This document shows, one piece after another, positions 7,622-15,479 of a DNA stretch of 40,633 nt. Location of the stretch: positions 1 to 40,633 of the forward strand of contig CAYRGG010000041.1 in the NCBI GenBank assembly GCA_964423745.1, read 5' to 3'. Below the pieces are notes generated by a model. The model was not told the DNA's origin. It saw only the letters and a list, made by a program, of their open reading frames with translations, and did not search any database. This DNA is from CAYRGG01 sp964423745. GTDB lineage: Bacteria; Pseudomonadota; Gammaproteobacteria; Competibacterales; Competibacteraceae. The position numbers were made by a program, and so were the translations under genes. Each line of letters opens with the position of its first letter. Position 1 is the stretch's first letter.

Positions 7622-8554
7622 GTGTCAGAACTGGCCCTCGAAGCGCGTGCCGTCGGCGCTTATCTCGGTATGGCGGTGGGCGATGCCTTGGGCGCCACCG
7701 TCGAGTTTATGACACCGCGGGAGATTCAAGCCCAGTATGGCCTGCATGACCGTATCCGCGGTGGCGGCTGGCTAAAACTGCCCTCGGGGAAGGTAACCGA
7801 CGATACCACCATGGCCTTAGCCTTGGGGGAGTCGATTTTAGAGACAGGCCAGGTAGATGCCTATGCCATTGCCCAGGCTTTTGATGGCTGGTTACGCCGA
7901 AAGCCTGTGGATATTGGCAATACCGTGCGGCGTGGTATTGTCCATTTTCGCACCACCGGCCATGCGGCAGTGCCGGAAAACGACTGGGATGCTGGCAATG
8001 GCGCCTGTATGCGCACATTGCCCATAGCCTTGGCCACTCTGGGGCAGAGCGATGCCGTTGTCCAAGCAGCCTGTGAGGCCCAGGCTCATGTGACCCATTA
8101 TAATCGGTTATCCGATGCGGGTACTCTATGTGTTGTCAACATGGTTCAACAGGCGTTGCGAGGGGCTAACGCCGTGAACTTACTGCAAGGCCCGGTGCAA
8201 GCTTTGATCGCAGCTTATCCTCTATTTCGTTTCCGCAAACGACGCCAGGAAAATCCTAGTGGTTATATTGTGGACACCCTGCAAGCGGTGTTTCAAAGTT
8301 TGTTCGATACGGATACTTTTGCCGAGTGTCTCGTGGACGTGGTCAATCGGGGCGGAGATGCGGACACCACAGGCGCCATTGCAGGTATGATTGCGGGGGC
8401 TATTTATGGTGAAGCAGCTATACCTCCTCGCTGGATTTATGCACTGGAATGGGAAACTCAGTGGCGCTGTAAAGAACAAGCCCTAGCTTTAGTCCGGTTG
8501 TCACAACAGGGTGATGTTTCAAGCCATGCACCCCACCAAGTTCTTTATGCCTAA
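7622..8554 (+). CDS. draG: ADP-ribosyl-[dinitrogen reductase] hydrolase DraG
   Basis: A 310-residue ADP-ribosylglycohydrolase that removes ADP-ribose from an arginine of the nitrogenase Fe protein, reactivating it when ammonium or darkness signals end. Metal-binding motifs are present: GDALGA near residue 20, TDDTTMAL (residues 59-66) and NRGGDADTTGAIAG (242-255). The GTG start lies 3 bases after the nifQ stop with gagg 8 bases upstream. The partner transferase DraT is not in the window; it may lie elsewhere. The last codons and the stop are caught up in a 20-base tandem duplication. Confidence 0.93.
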   Translation: MSELALEARAVGAYLGMAVGDALGATVEFMTPREIQAQYGLHDRIRGGGWLKLPSGKVTDDTTMALALGESILETGQVDAYAIAQAFDGWLRRKPVDIGNTVRRGIVHFRTTGHAAVPENDWDAGNGACMRTLPIALATLGQSDAVVQAACEAQAHVTHYNRLSDAGTLCVVNMVQQALRGANAVNLLQGPVQALIAAYPLFRFRKRRQENPSGYIVDTLQAVFQSLFDTDTFAECLVDVVNRGGDADTTGAIAGMIAGAIYGEAAIPPRWIYALEWETQWRCKEQALALVRLSQQGDVSSHAPHQVLYA

Positions 8555-8582
8555 ACCTAAAACTTTATGCCTAAACCTAAAA
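8543..8582 (+). repeat. Perfect 20-base tandem duplication at the draG stop codon
   Basis: The unit CTTTATGCCTAAACCTAAAA occurs twice, back to back, at 8543-8562 and 8563-8582. The first copy contains the last codons and the TAA of draG. The second copy supplies the left arm of the terminator that follows. Confidence 0.9.
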
Positions 8583-8601
8583 GCGATTAAGGCATATTTT
8601 T
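8566..8601 (+). terminator. Rho-independent terminator of the nif accessory operon
   Basis: TATGCCTAA (8566-8574) pairs with TTAAGGCATA (8587-8596) with one bulged A, followed by TTTTT. It probably ends the nifB-draG transcript before the bacterioferritin-like gene. Confidence 0.7.
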
Positions 8602-8624
8602 CCTGTTTTAAAAAGAGGTAAACT

Positions 8625-8639
8625 GCCAAAGGCTTTGGC
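8625..8639. other. Perfect palindrome upstream of the bacterioferritin-like gene
   Basis: GCCAAAGGCTTTGGC, a 7-base dyad around a single central base, in the 198-base gap before the next gene. It could be an operator or a small hairpin. I found no -24/-12 element in this gap. Confidence 0.4.
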
Positions 8640-8752
8640 GGATTGCGCGAAATCCACGAAGTTTCTTTGCCAAAACTATAGGCATTTGCCCATGACCCAT
8701 AATTTCCTCTACCAAAAACCCTTGCAATGATGTTTACAAGAGAAAACTATCC

Positions 8753-9196
8753 ATGAGTCAAGAAGCTTTTGATAAAGCGGCCGTCGTCGCAACCCTTAAC
8801 CATATTTTAGAGTTAGAAATGGCGGGGGTAGTGCGCTACACCCATTATTCCCTTATGGTCTTTGGCTATAATCGTATTCCCGTGGTGTCTTGGTTGCGAA
8901 AACAGGCGGATGAGTCCCTGTTGCATGCCCAAGAAGCTGGTGAATTGATTACCTATTTAGAAGCCCATCCTTCTTTAGGGATCGGTCCACTTTTAGAAAC
9001 CCATCAACACGATATTGGCGGTATTCTTAACGAAGCGTTAGAGCACGAAAAGGCCGCCATCGAAGCTTATCGAGGATTGCTCTCCTTGGTAGAAGGGAAG
9101 TCGATCATGCTTGAAGAGTATGCGCGCCGCCTTATCTCAGACGAAGAGATGCATGCAGGGGATATTAAAAAGATGCTACGGTTAGGAAACCCGTAG
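8753..9196 (+). CDS. Bacterioferritin-like diiron protein, nif-associated
   Basis: A 147-residue ferritin-like four-helix protein of the bacterioferritin type. Diiron ligand motifs can be seen: ELEMAGVVRYTHY in helix A, DESLLHAQEAGE in helix B, LEHEKAAIEAYR in helix C and DEEMHAGD in helix D. Such proteins store and detoxify iron. Members of this subgroup often lie in nif clusters, where an iron reserve for the very Fe-rich nitrogenase is a plausible role. The gene has its own 198-base leader behind a terminator, so it is likely transcribed separately. Confidence 0.88.
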   Translation: MSQEAFDKAAVVATLNHILELEMAGVVRYTHYSLMVFGYNRIPVVSWLRKQADESLLHAQEAGELITYLEAHPSLGIGPLLETHQHDIGGILNEALEHEKAAIEAYRGLLSLVEGKSIMLEEYARRLISDEEMHAGDIKKMLRLGNP

Positions 9197-9238
9197 TTTG
9201 ATTGTAGTGTAGTTAGGGAATTGCTCTAGATCAAGCGC

Positions 9239-9294
9239 TGCCGACAATCATACTGATGAATCAAAGCACGTTCGTTTACAGTAGGTTGTCGGCA
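9239..9294. repeat. Long inverted repeat between convergent genes
   Basis: TGCCGACAA (9239-9247) and TTGTCGGCA (9286-9294) are perfect 9-base arms around a 38-base loop. The element lies between the bacterioferritin-like gene and a convergent small gene. It could act as a transcriptional barrier; there is no T run. Confidence 0.5.
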
Positions 9295-9300
9295 AGGGCT

Positions 9301-9504
9301 TTAAGCAATCAAAAAATGCGGCTTACTGATGTAGCTCTTTACATACACCGGTAAATGACGCCGACCCATAATATAGCTGCCAAAATCGCTTTCCAACTGG
9401 ACAGGTTCGGGTTTTCGTCCATACCAGTCGGTATAAGCTTGTTCAAACAGCTCAAATTCATTCACACCAAGTATATCGGCTAATTCCGTGATGGTTGTTT
9501 GCAT
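9301..9504 (-). CDS. Small conserved-looking protein next to nif genes, unknown function
   Basis: A 67-residue soluble protein (MQTTITELADILGVNEFELFEQ at the start) with a WYGRKP stretch, an acidic QLESDF and a basic aromatic end (YVKSYISKPHF). I cannot name a family. Small proteins of this layout do occur beside nif accessory genes, so a nitrogen-fixation link is possible but unproven. The ATG at 9504 is chosen because gggag lies 8 bases upstream; a TTG six codons earlier is less likely. It converges on the bacterioferritin-like gene and lies downstream of the terminator at 9634-9662, so it needs its own promoter. Confidence 0.5.
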   Translation of the reverse strand: MQTTITELADILGVNEFELFEQAYTDWYGRKPEPVQLESDFGSYIMGRRHLPVYVKSYISKPHFLIA

Positions 9505-9633
9505 GACTCCTGCTCCCAGCAATTACCCTAATCAATATCAGTAAAGGAATACTCTTACACAGGATGCTGTGCATTTCTCGTACCAACCACCTTGAATGAA
9601 AAATCAATAACTTACTGAGTGATGAGCTCTTTG

Positions 9634-9662
9634 AGGGCCAAAAAAATGACTTTTTTGGCCCT
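9634..9662. terminator. Bidirectional rho-independent terminator
   Basis: A perfect 12-base stem, AGGGCCAAAAAA (9634-9645) with TTTTTTGGCCCT (9651-9662), and a 5-base loop. The A and T runs give a terminator in both directions. On the minus strand it ends transcription of the NifX-like gene 60 bases upstream. A smaller hairpin, GGGCA-AAAC-TGCCC, lies beside it at 9669-9682. Confidence 0.8.
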
Positions 9663-9722
9663 TGTTTTGGGCAAAACTGCCCTATACCAACCTTTGGTGA
9701 CTTGACATTACACAAAATTAAT

Positions 9723-10037
9723 CTACAGCGGAATGCTCGAAATAGGACCAGAATATAAAACAGGTTCGATGCCCTGTTCACGAAGCTTGCTGGCCGGCTT
9801 ATCACCAATCTGGGTGACAAATACTTTTTGGCAATCTTGGATGACCTGGTATACCGACTCAAACCGCTCAGCATCAAAGGTATGCTCAGGATCATTGACC
9901 GAGAGCGGTGTGCTGGAACGGGTTTCCACTAAGTCAAGCTCCTTACCCTTAACGTCAAAAATCAAAAAACGGTCCGCCTTACCAAAATGACCGTCCACAT
10001 GAATACCATCGTTTGACACCACAGCAATTCTTGTCAA
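9723..10037 (-). CDS. NifX/NifB C-terminal-like FeMo-cofactor-binding protein
   Basis: A 104-residue stand-alone dinitrogenase iron-molybdenum cofactor domain, as in NifX, NifY, VnfX and the NifB C-terminus. These proteins bind NifB-co or FeMo-co precursors. The signature HVDGHFGKADRFLIFDV matches NQHFGHAKEFLVYEA in the nifB product here. The start is TTG, with a good gaggg ribosome site 8 bases upstream on the minus strand. Fifty-six bases separate it from the dehydrogenase gene, so both may be in one transcript. It is on the opposite strand from the nifB cluster and ends at a strong terminator. Confidence 0.85.
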   Translation of the reverse strand: MTRIAVVSNDGIHVDGHFGKADRFLIFDVKGKELDLVETRSSTPLSVNDPEHTFDAERFESVYQVIQDCQKVFVTQIGDKPASKLREQGIEPVLYSGPISSIPL

Positions 10038-10093
10038 TTTCTTTACCCTCTGAGATAAGTTTATTTTACGTTACGTTGCAACAAGGCTGTTTA

Positions 10094-10954
10094 TCAACCT
10101 CCCGTTTCAAAACCGGGATACAGAGTCATACCGCCGTCTACATAGAGACAGAGACCCGTGACATAATCGGAATAATCCGACGCCAACCACACCGCTGCCC
10201 GAGCAATATCATCAGGTTCTCCAATACGCTTGTAGGGCACCAGTTTCATGAGTTCGTTGTAAGCTTCTGGCGTCTCCCAAGCTTCCATATTGATGGGGGT
10301 ACGAATGGCGCCTGGGGAAATGGCATTCACGCGAATACGAAGTGGGGCCATCTCTTGGGCGATACTTTTCATTAGCATCATCACGCCACCTTTAGAGGCG
10401 GCATAATTAACGTGGCCTGCCCAAGGAATAATATCATGCACGGAACTCATGCAAATGACTTTGCCGGCGGCGCAGGAAACCGCGGAAACCACGCCGCGTC
10501 GCTTAAATTCGCGGATCGCTTCGCGGGTGCATAAAAACTGCCCGGTGAGGTTGACTTCAATAACCTTGTTCCATTGTGCTAAGGTCATTTCATCAAAGGC
10601 GGCATCCCGCTGTAGCCCTGCATTGTTGACTAATATGTCCACTGTGCCGAATGTTTGACAGTGATAGTTAAACATAGCCTGGACTTGATCTTCTTTAGAG
10701 ACGTCGGCTTGGTAAGCATAAGCTTGCACACCACACTGGCGTTTGATTTCTTCCACCGCCTCCTCGGCCTTGGCGGAATCGCTGCTATAGTTGACCAACA
10801 CATCAGCGCCAGCGTGCCCTAGGGCGATGGCCACTTGTTTGCCAATACCCGAGCTGGCGCCTGTGACCAAAGCTTTCTGACCTTTCAACACCAATTGCTG
10901 AGGACAAGTGGGTAGTACGGGCATAGGCAAGGTTGACTGGTTCGGTGTGCTCAT
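10094..10954 (-). CDS. Short-chain dehydrogenase/reductase, glucose 1-dehydrogenase-like
   Basis: A 286-residue NAD(P)-dependent SDR. The Rossmann motif TGASSGIG is near residue 31 and NNAG near residue 110. The catalytic Ser in CMSSVHD and Tyr-x3-Lys in NYAASKGG follow. ISPGAIRTPIN and the C-terminal YVDGGMTLYPGF motif match glucose 1-dehydrogenase-like members. An extra 25 residues rich in Pro precede the Rossmann fold. The ATG has gagg about 8 bases upstream. Its substrate is uncertain; the neighbouring amylase-family gene makes a sugar plausible. Confidence 0.85.
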   Translation of the reverse strand: MSTPNQSTLPMPVLPTCPQQLVLKGQKALVTGASSGIGKQVAIALGHAGADVLVNYSSDSAKAEEAVEEIKRQCGVQAYAYQADVSKEDQVQAMFNYHCQTFGTVDILVNNAGLQRDAAFDEMTLAQWNKVIEVNLTGQFLCTREAIREFKRRGVVSAVSCAAGKVICMSSVHDIIPWAGHVNYAASKGGVMMLMKSIAQEMAPLRIRVNAISPGAIRTPINMEAWETPEAYNELMKLVPYKRIGEPDDIARAAVWLASDYSDYVTGLCLYVDGGMTLYPGFETGG

Positions 10955-11271
10955 GGATGGTCTCCTCTGGAGGTTGGACTGGTTTCCGCTTAAGAGGGTG
11001 GTCGTCTCGGCTGGAGTAATTTCGCGACGAGGCTAGTCGTTGATATTCGGCATCATCGAGTAATTTTGGATTGGGTGCTGGCATAGCGACTCTATCAATA
11101 AAGGATTTTATGAAACAGTTACGACTTTACGCCAGTTTGCTGATTATGGACGCACAATCTACGCATCCATCGCCTCGGCGCTTTTCCATGGTTTGTGGTA
11201 GTTTTTATAGCGTGAAACCTACCAATTAATGGCAACGGGTTTTAACACCATCAGGAGTTCAGTTCAATGCC

Positions 11272-12747
11272 ATGAATACCTATCCGTCTCTTTATCAAAT
11301 CAACACGCGGGTTTGGTTAATAAAACGCGCTCGCGTTCTTAATCATCCTGCCACCTTGGACGATATCCCGGATGCAGCGCTGGATCAGTTGGCCGAGCAA
11401 GGGTTTAACTGGGTTTGGTTGCTGGGTGTTTGGCAGACGGGCGAAGCAGGACGCCAGGTATCATTGACGCATCCAGCCTGGCAAGCTGGTTTTAGAGAAA
11501 CCCTTGAGGACCTGCAAGAGGAGGATATTGCAGGGTCTTGTTTCGCCATTAGCCGCTATGCGGTACACACGGCGTTGGGCGGCAATGACGCGCTGGCCCG
11601 TTTGCGTGAGCGTCTGCATCAGCGTGATTTACAGCTCATGCTGGATTTCGTACCCAATCACACGGCGCCTGATCATGACTGGGTTTTCCAGCAGCCAGAT
11701 TTTTATGTACAGGGCAGTGAAAACGATCTGGTCAATACCCCAGAAAAGTACCAACGTATGGAATTACCTGAAGGTGCGCGGATTTTAGCCCATGGGAGAG
11801 ATCCCTATTTTCCCGGCTGGCCCGATACGTTGCAGCTCGATTACGGGAATCCTGCGTTGCAAGCAGCCATGCTTGGCGAGCTTTTGTCCATTGCCGCGTT
11901 GTGCGACGGTCTGCGTTGCGATATGGCCATGCTTATCTTGCCCAAGGTGTTTCAGCAGACTTGGGGAATCCTAGCGGCGCCCTTTTGGCCCCAGGCTATT
12001 AAAAAGGTGCGCCAACGGTTTCCAGAATTTTTATTTCTGGCCGAAGTCTATTGGGATCTAGAGTGGACGTTGCAACAACAGGGTTTTGACTACGCTTATG
12101 ATAAACGGCTCTACGACCGTCTTCGAGACCGGCATGCCGGTCCAGTCAGAGCCCATCTCCAGGCGGGGTTGGATTATCAGAACAAGCTCGCCCGCTTCCT
12201 TGAGAACCACGATGAACCCCGTGCCGTGGCGACGTTTTCCTGGGATGTTCACCAAGCGGCAGCCATGGTGACCTTTTTAACACCGGGATTGCGATTCTTT
12301 CATCAGGGTCAGTTGACGGGTTTTAGCAAGCCTATCTCACCACACCTGCGCCGTGGCCCCGCAGAACCTATTGATGAATCGGTACACCAGTTCTATACAC
12401 GGTTGCTTGACCTATTGCGCGAACCTGTACTACGCCAAGGGAATTGGCAACTGCTCCAATGCGCCCCCGCCTGGGAAGGCAATGGGACATGGGACAATTT
12501 TATCGCCTTTACTTGGCAAGGGTCCGGTCAGCAATATGTATTGGTGACGGTAAATTTTGCGCCTTACTCAGGACAGTGCCGTGTGTTGCTGCCATTTCAG
12601 GAATTTGCAGGCAGGGTAGTGCATCTAGAAGATAAGTTAAACTCTGTCGTTTATGAACGTGATAGGGATCAGATCGTTACAATGGGACTTTATTTGGATA
12701 TGCCCGGCTGGGGTTATCATGCTTTTTATGTGGATTTGCTGAACTGA
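11272..12747 (+). CDS. Alpha-amylase family (GH13) protein
   Basis: A 491-residue GH13 TIM-barrel protein without a signal peptide, so cytoplasmic. Conserved regions are visible: DFVPNHTAPDH (region I), GLRCDMAM with the nucleophile Asp (region II), FLAEVYWD with the acid/base Glu (region III) and FLENHDEPR with the transition-state Asp (region IV). A C-terminal beta domain follows. The substrate may be a glycogen- or trehalose-type alpha-glucan, but this cannot be settled here. The start ATG at 11272 has its ribosome site aggag 14 bases away. That site is better placed for an ATG at 11267, which opens a two-codon ORF (ATGCCATGA) overlapping the real start. Confidence 0.88.
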   Translation: MNTYPSLYQINTRVWLIKRARVLNHPATLDDIPDAALDQLAEQGFNWVWLLGVWQTGEAGRQVSLTHPAWQAGFRETLEDLQEEDIAGSCFAISRYAVHTALGGNDALARLRERLHQRDLQLMLDFVPNHTAPDHDWVFQQPDFYVQGSENDLVNTPEKYQRMELPEGARILAHGRDPYFPGWPDTLQLDYGNPALQAAMLGELLSIAALCDGLRCDMAMLILPKVFQQTWGILAAPFWPQAIKKVRQRFPEFLFLAEVYWDLEWTLQQQGFDYAYDKRLYDRLRDRHAGPVRAHLQAGLDYQNKLARFLENHDEPRAVATFSWDVHQAAAMVTFLTPGLRFFHQGQLTGFSKPISPHLRRGPAEPIDESVHQFYTRLLDLLREPVLRQGNWQLLQCAPAWEGNGTWDNFIAFTWQGSGQQYVLVTVNFAPYSGQCRVLLPFQEFAGRVVHLEDKLNSVVYERDRDQIVTMGLYLDMPGWGYHAFYVDLLN

Positions 12748-12810
12748 TTGATAGTTCACAAGAACGGACACATTGGAGAGATTAAGGCCGAAAAAACTGT
12801 AATAACCTAC

Positions 12811-12885
12811 ATGGCTTGGGGAAATGTGGCTCTGTCTATCGCAATGACATCCCTGTCAACCTTGGTCGCCGTAGTCGCAATGTAA
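12811..12885 (+). CDS. Possible 24-residue hydrophobic peptide
   Basis: A short frame encoding a peptide that starts MAWGNVALSIAM and ends VAVVAM before TAA, nearly all of it hydrophobic enough for one membrane helix. It follows the amylase-family gene. There is no clear ribosome site just before the ATG; ggagag lies about 30 bases upstream. This may be chance. Confidence 0.2.
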   Translation: MAWGNVALSIAMTSLSTLVAVVAM

Positions 12886-12905
12886 TTTGCTAGGTCTCAC
12901 TTACC

Positions 12906-13988
12906 TCACCGGGGCGGTGTAAAATGTTTAACATCGGTGGGTAAAACAGGTGCTGTCACTTCATAGACCAACAGGTCGGCTTGATTATCCCGTTCGGTCA
13001 TAAAGTAGAAGCGCATCATTTTTGTGCCGTCTTCTGTGACTTCACCATTGCTAATGGGTTCGGCCCAGAAAGCGTTGTTGGAAACCACGAGTTCAGGATC
13101 AGTGGGTTCAAAGGTGTCTAAGCTTGCTTCATCAAGATCATCGATATATTCGTTTACAGGTACTTGATGTACGGGGTGGTTGTCACGTAAGTCCACAAGA
13201 TCAATGCCACCAAAGGCAACGGTGCCTACAGGCGTATCATATTTGTTGAGGCCACCACACAACATATAATCCACGCCTACGGAGTGACAGTCCTGATAGT
13301 CAAGGTAGTGTTGAGGGTTGGGCACCCACTCGACAGATTGTACTTGGGCCAGACCATCAACTGCTCCTATCAATTGCCATTGATACAATCTACGAGAACC
13401 CCAGCTTACCCCATGAAAGGTAGCGCTACTCATGTTACGGACAATACCGCCTATATGATCGGGAACGCGAAATACCTCCTCCGCTGCAAGGTTATCAGGA
13501 TCAACTTGATAAATAATACTGTTGCTGTTGGGTCGGTATTCAGCGACAGGTACCCAGAGATCTTTGCCGTCATAGTCGATGCCACCTGGATGGAAAATAG
13601 CGTCTTCGGTAAGTTCAACTTCACCCAGGAGATTGCCATGATCATCAAATTTGAATAGCCACCCGCGGCCGCTGCCGGGAGTACGGTCCAGAGAAAAATC
13701 CCAGAGCGCATCGGTCTCACCAATGCTTTCCCGGGGTTCTAAATTTTCTACGGCAGAGACATAGAACATATCGTCAATTTTAACCAAACCCTGGGTATGA
13801 AAGGTATCAAACTGCATTTTGATCACATCAACCAGTTCCCAAGTGCTGCCTTTGGTGAGCAAACGAAACGCAGCTGTTGTAGCGTCTTCTCGATTGTCAT
13901 CGTGTTTGTTAACGGCAATAGCGTTGGAGAACCCTATACTCATTGCTGCCGTGATAACAGTTATCATAATTACTTTTTGTAGATTCAT
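12906..13988 (-). CDS. Secreted beta-propeller-like protein (DUF6454 type)
   Basis: A 360-residue exported protein. The N-terminus is a signal peptide (MNLQKVIMITVITAAMSIG, cleavage near SNAIA). The mature protein has repeated short strands of the kind seen in beta-propellers: HTQGLVKIDDMFYVSAVE, GRGWLFKFDDHGNLLGEVEL, HPGGIDYDGKDLWVPVAEY. These match secreted proteins grouped as DUF6454, whose function is unknown. No catalytic motif is evident. Lipid binding or sugar recognition would be guesses. The gene is transcribed opposite to the amylase gene and appears monocistronic. Confidence 0.7.
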   Translation of the reverse strand: MNLQKVIMITVITAAMSIGFSNAIAVNKHDDNREDATTAAFRLLTKGSTWELVDVIKMQFDTFHTQGLVKIDDMFYVSAVENLEPRESIGETDALWDFSLDRTPGSGRGWLFKFDDHGNLLGEVELTEDAIFHPGGIDYDGKDLWVPVAEYRPNSNSIIYQVDPDNLAAEEVFRVPDHIGGIVRNMSSATFHGVSWGSRRLYQWQLIGAVDGLAQVQSVEWVPNPQHYLDYQDCHSVGVDYMLCGGLNKYDTPVGTVAFGGIDLVDLRDNHPVHQVPVNEYIDDLDEASLDTFEPTDPELVVSNNAFWAEPISNGEVTEDGTKMMRFYFMTERDNQADLLVYEVTAPVLPTDVKHFTPPR

Positions 13989-14107
13989 TGGTTTAACCTT
14001 ATCCGTGACTCAATATATTGACCAAGTTGAAAAAGTAACGGAGGGTTATTACAGGGCATTGCGATTTTGGTTGCATCTTTATGACACGCCAGTTACTAAC
14101 GCTGGCT

Positions 14108-15436
14108 TCACAGGGCGCTGACCAATGGTTTTTGGCGTGAGGATGGCAGCCATTGGTCCTGGCGATCCCTGTCTCGGAAGTGCAGCAGCAGGGTTTTTAC
14201 GTCCATATCTTTCCTAGATGTATTCATAGCAGGGGTTTGCCATGCCAGTAGTTGCGCGGCTGCATCAGCAACCGGTTGTTTAGGATAATAAAATTCCGTT
14301 GCCCAGTGGACAAATTTAAGCACTTGAAAAGCGTTGAACCAGTGCAAAAAGCGTTTTCGAAAGGTCTGCACAGACGCCACATGTTGTTGGATTTCTTGGA
14401 GTTTGTTTGGAAAACGCTGCATTATTAGATATTCCATAAGCGTCTTGGGAAGCCCAGTGAGCCATGAGGACTCATGGGGTGAAACGGTATAGAACCTATC
14501 TATATTTGCGAAAAGCGTCTGCAAATCCAGAAATACCTGGGGCGCATAGCTGAGATAGCTAGTTTGCTGCTTATTCGCTAGCCATTCACACTGGGCTTTT
14601 CCGGTGCCAAAGGGGGCGCGGTGGGAAGCCCGTGGAGAAGGTATGACTGTTGTGTCGAGGATCTCGCTAAAATTTCCTAAAGAAGTGATTTTCTGAAGAA
14701 AGTAAAAGTCTTCTCCGCCCTGGCGGCGATTCATGCCGCCTTGCTTTGCGTACACGTCGCTGCGTACCGCCATGCAGGAACCTAAGGTATGATAAGCATA
14801 GGGAAAACCGCTGAATCGCAAACCTTGTACATAATAACGGAGAAATAATTCGTAGTGGATGATACCTTCACGCAAACGTGGATCAACGTTGTCTTCTAGG
14901 GGATGCTCAAAGTATAGGGTACAGCCGGGTGTTTTAGGGTGCTGGGCAAAATGAGCGGTGAGGCAGATTAAATAGTTAGAAGCACAGACACAGTCTGCAT
15001 CCAAAGATGCCATGACGCCTACTGCTTTGCCGGCTTTTAAAAAGCGGCCTAAGGCTTCGTCCATCCCCAATTTACGTGCTAAGCCTACCCCGGCTTGCTG
15101 GGGATTGAGGTTAGGGAAATGCAGTAGATGGAAACGGAGTCCAGGGTCTTTATGCTGGGCAATCCAGGTAGCTGTTTTATGGTAAGTACGCCAGTTTTGG
15201 GCATGAACCGCAGAGCAGTCTGCCGTAGAGGCGTTGATAACTACAATAACTTCTACTGCGCAGCCGGGTCGTTGACAGCGCCACAAAGAGGCTAGGGTGG
15301 TTATTAAATCGGGTTCATCGTAGCAGGGAATGACGATGACAAGGCCGAGTTGGGCGCTGGGTAAATCTATAATCTGCGGCGCTACAAGTTGATGTTTAAG
15401 CAAATAGTGTTGTGCGATGTCAGGGAAACTAGACAC
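14108..15436 (-). CDS. Family 2 glycosyltransferase
   Basis: A 442-residue GT-A fold glycosyltransferase. Motifs in order: LVIVIPCYDEPDLITTLASL (nucleotide-binding start, about residue 31), SLDADCVCASNYL with the DxD-type metal site, and GGEDFYFLQK as the catalytic ED motif, preceded by GSCMAVRSDVYAKQGGMNR. No transmembrane helices are obvious, so it is probably a soluble or peripheral enzyme of glycan synthesis. The start is a GTG without a visible ribosome site, so the true start may differ. It is divergent from miaE with a 43-base gap, so their promoters must overlap. The acceptor is unknown. Confidence 0.85.
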   Translation of the reverse strand: MSSFPDIAQHYLLKHQLVAPQIIDLPSAQLGLVIVIPCYDEPDLITTLASLWRCQRPGCAVEVIVVINASTADCSAVHAQNWRTYHKTATWIAQHKDPGLRFHLLHFPNLNPQQAGVGLARKLGMDEALGRFLKAGKAVGVMASLDADCVCASNYLICLTAHFAQHPKTPGCTLYFEHPLEDNVDPRLREGIIHYELFLRYYVQGLRFSGFPYAYHTLGSCMAVRSDVYAKQGGMNRRQGGEDFYFLQKITSLGNFSEILDTTVIPSPRASHRAPFGTGKAQCEWLANKQQTSYLSYAPQVFLDLQTLFANIDRFYTVSPHESSWLTGLPKTLMEYLIMQRFPNKLQEIQQHVASVQTFRKRFLHWFNAFQVLKFVHWATEFYYPKQPVADAAAQLLAWQTPAMNTSRKDMDVKTLLLHFRDRDRQDQWLPSSRQKPLVSAL

Positions 15437-15479
15437 AGTTAGTTAATTGTGTAAGCAAGTTTAGTGTGGGAGTCATGGG

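Noticed and set aside
9618..9645. Possible minus-strand sigma54 promoter (GG-N10-GC) before the 67-residue gene
   Set aside because: The -12 side reads GAGC instead of TTGC, and the match overlaps the strong terminator stem at 9634-9662.
10803..11084. Minus-strand frame of 93 codons overlapping the start of the SDR gene
   Set aside because: It shares about 150 bases with the SDR gene in another frame and has no good ribosome site. The first 45 codons look somewhat coding, so a short real gene ending within the SDR cannot be fully excluded.
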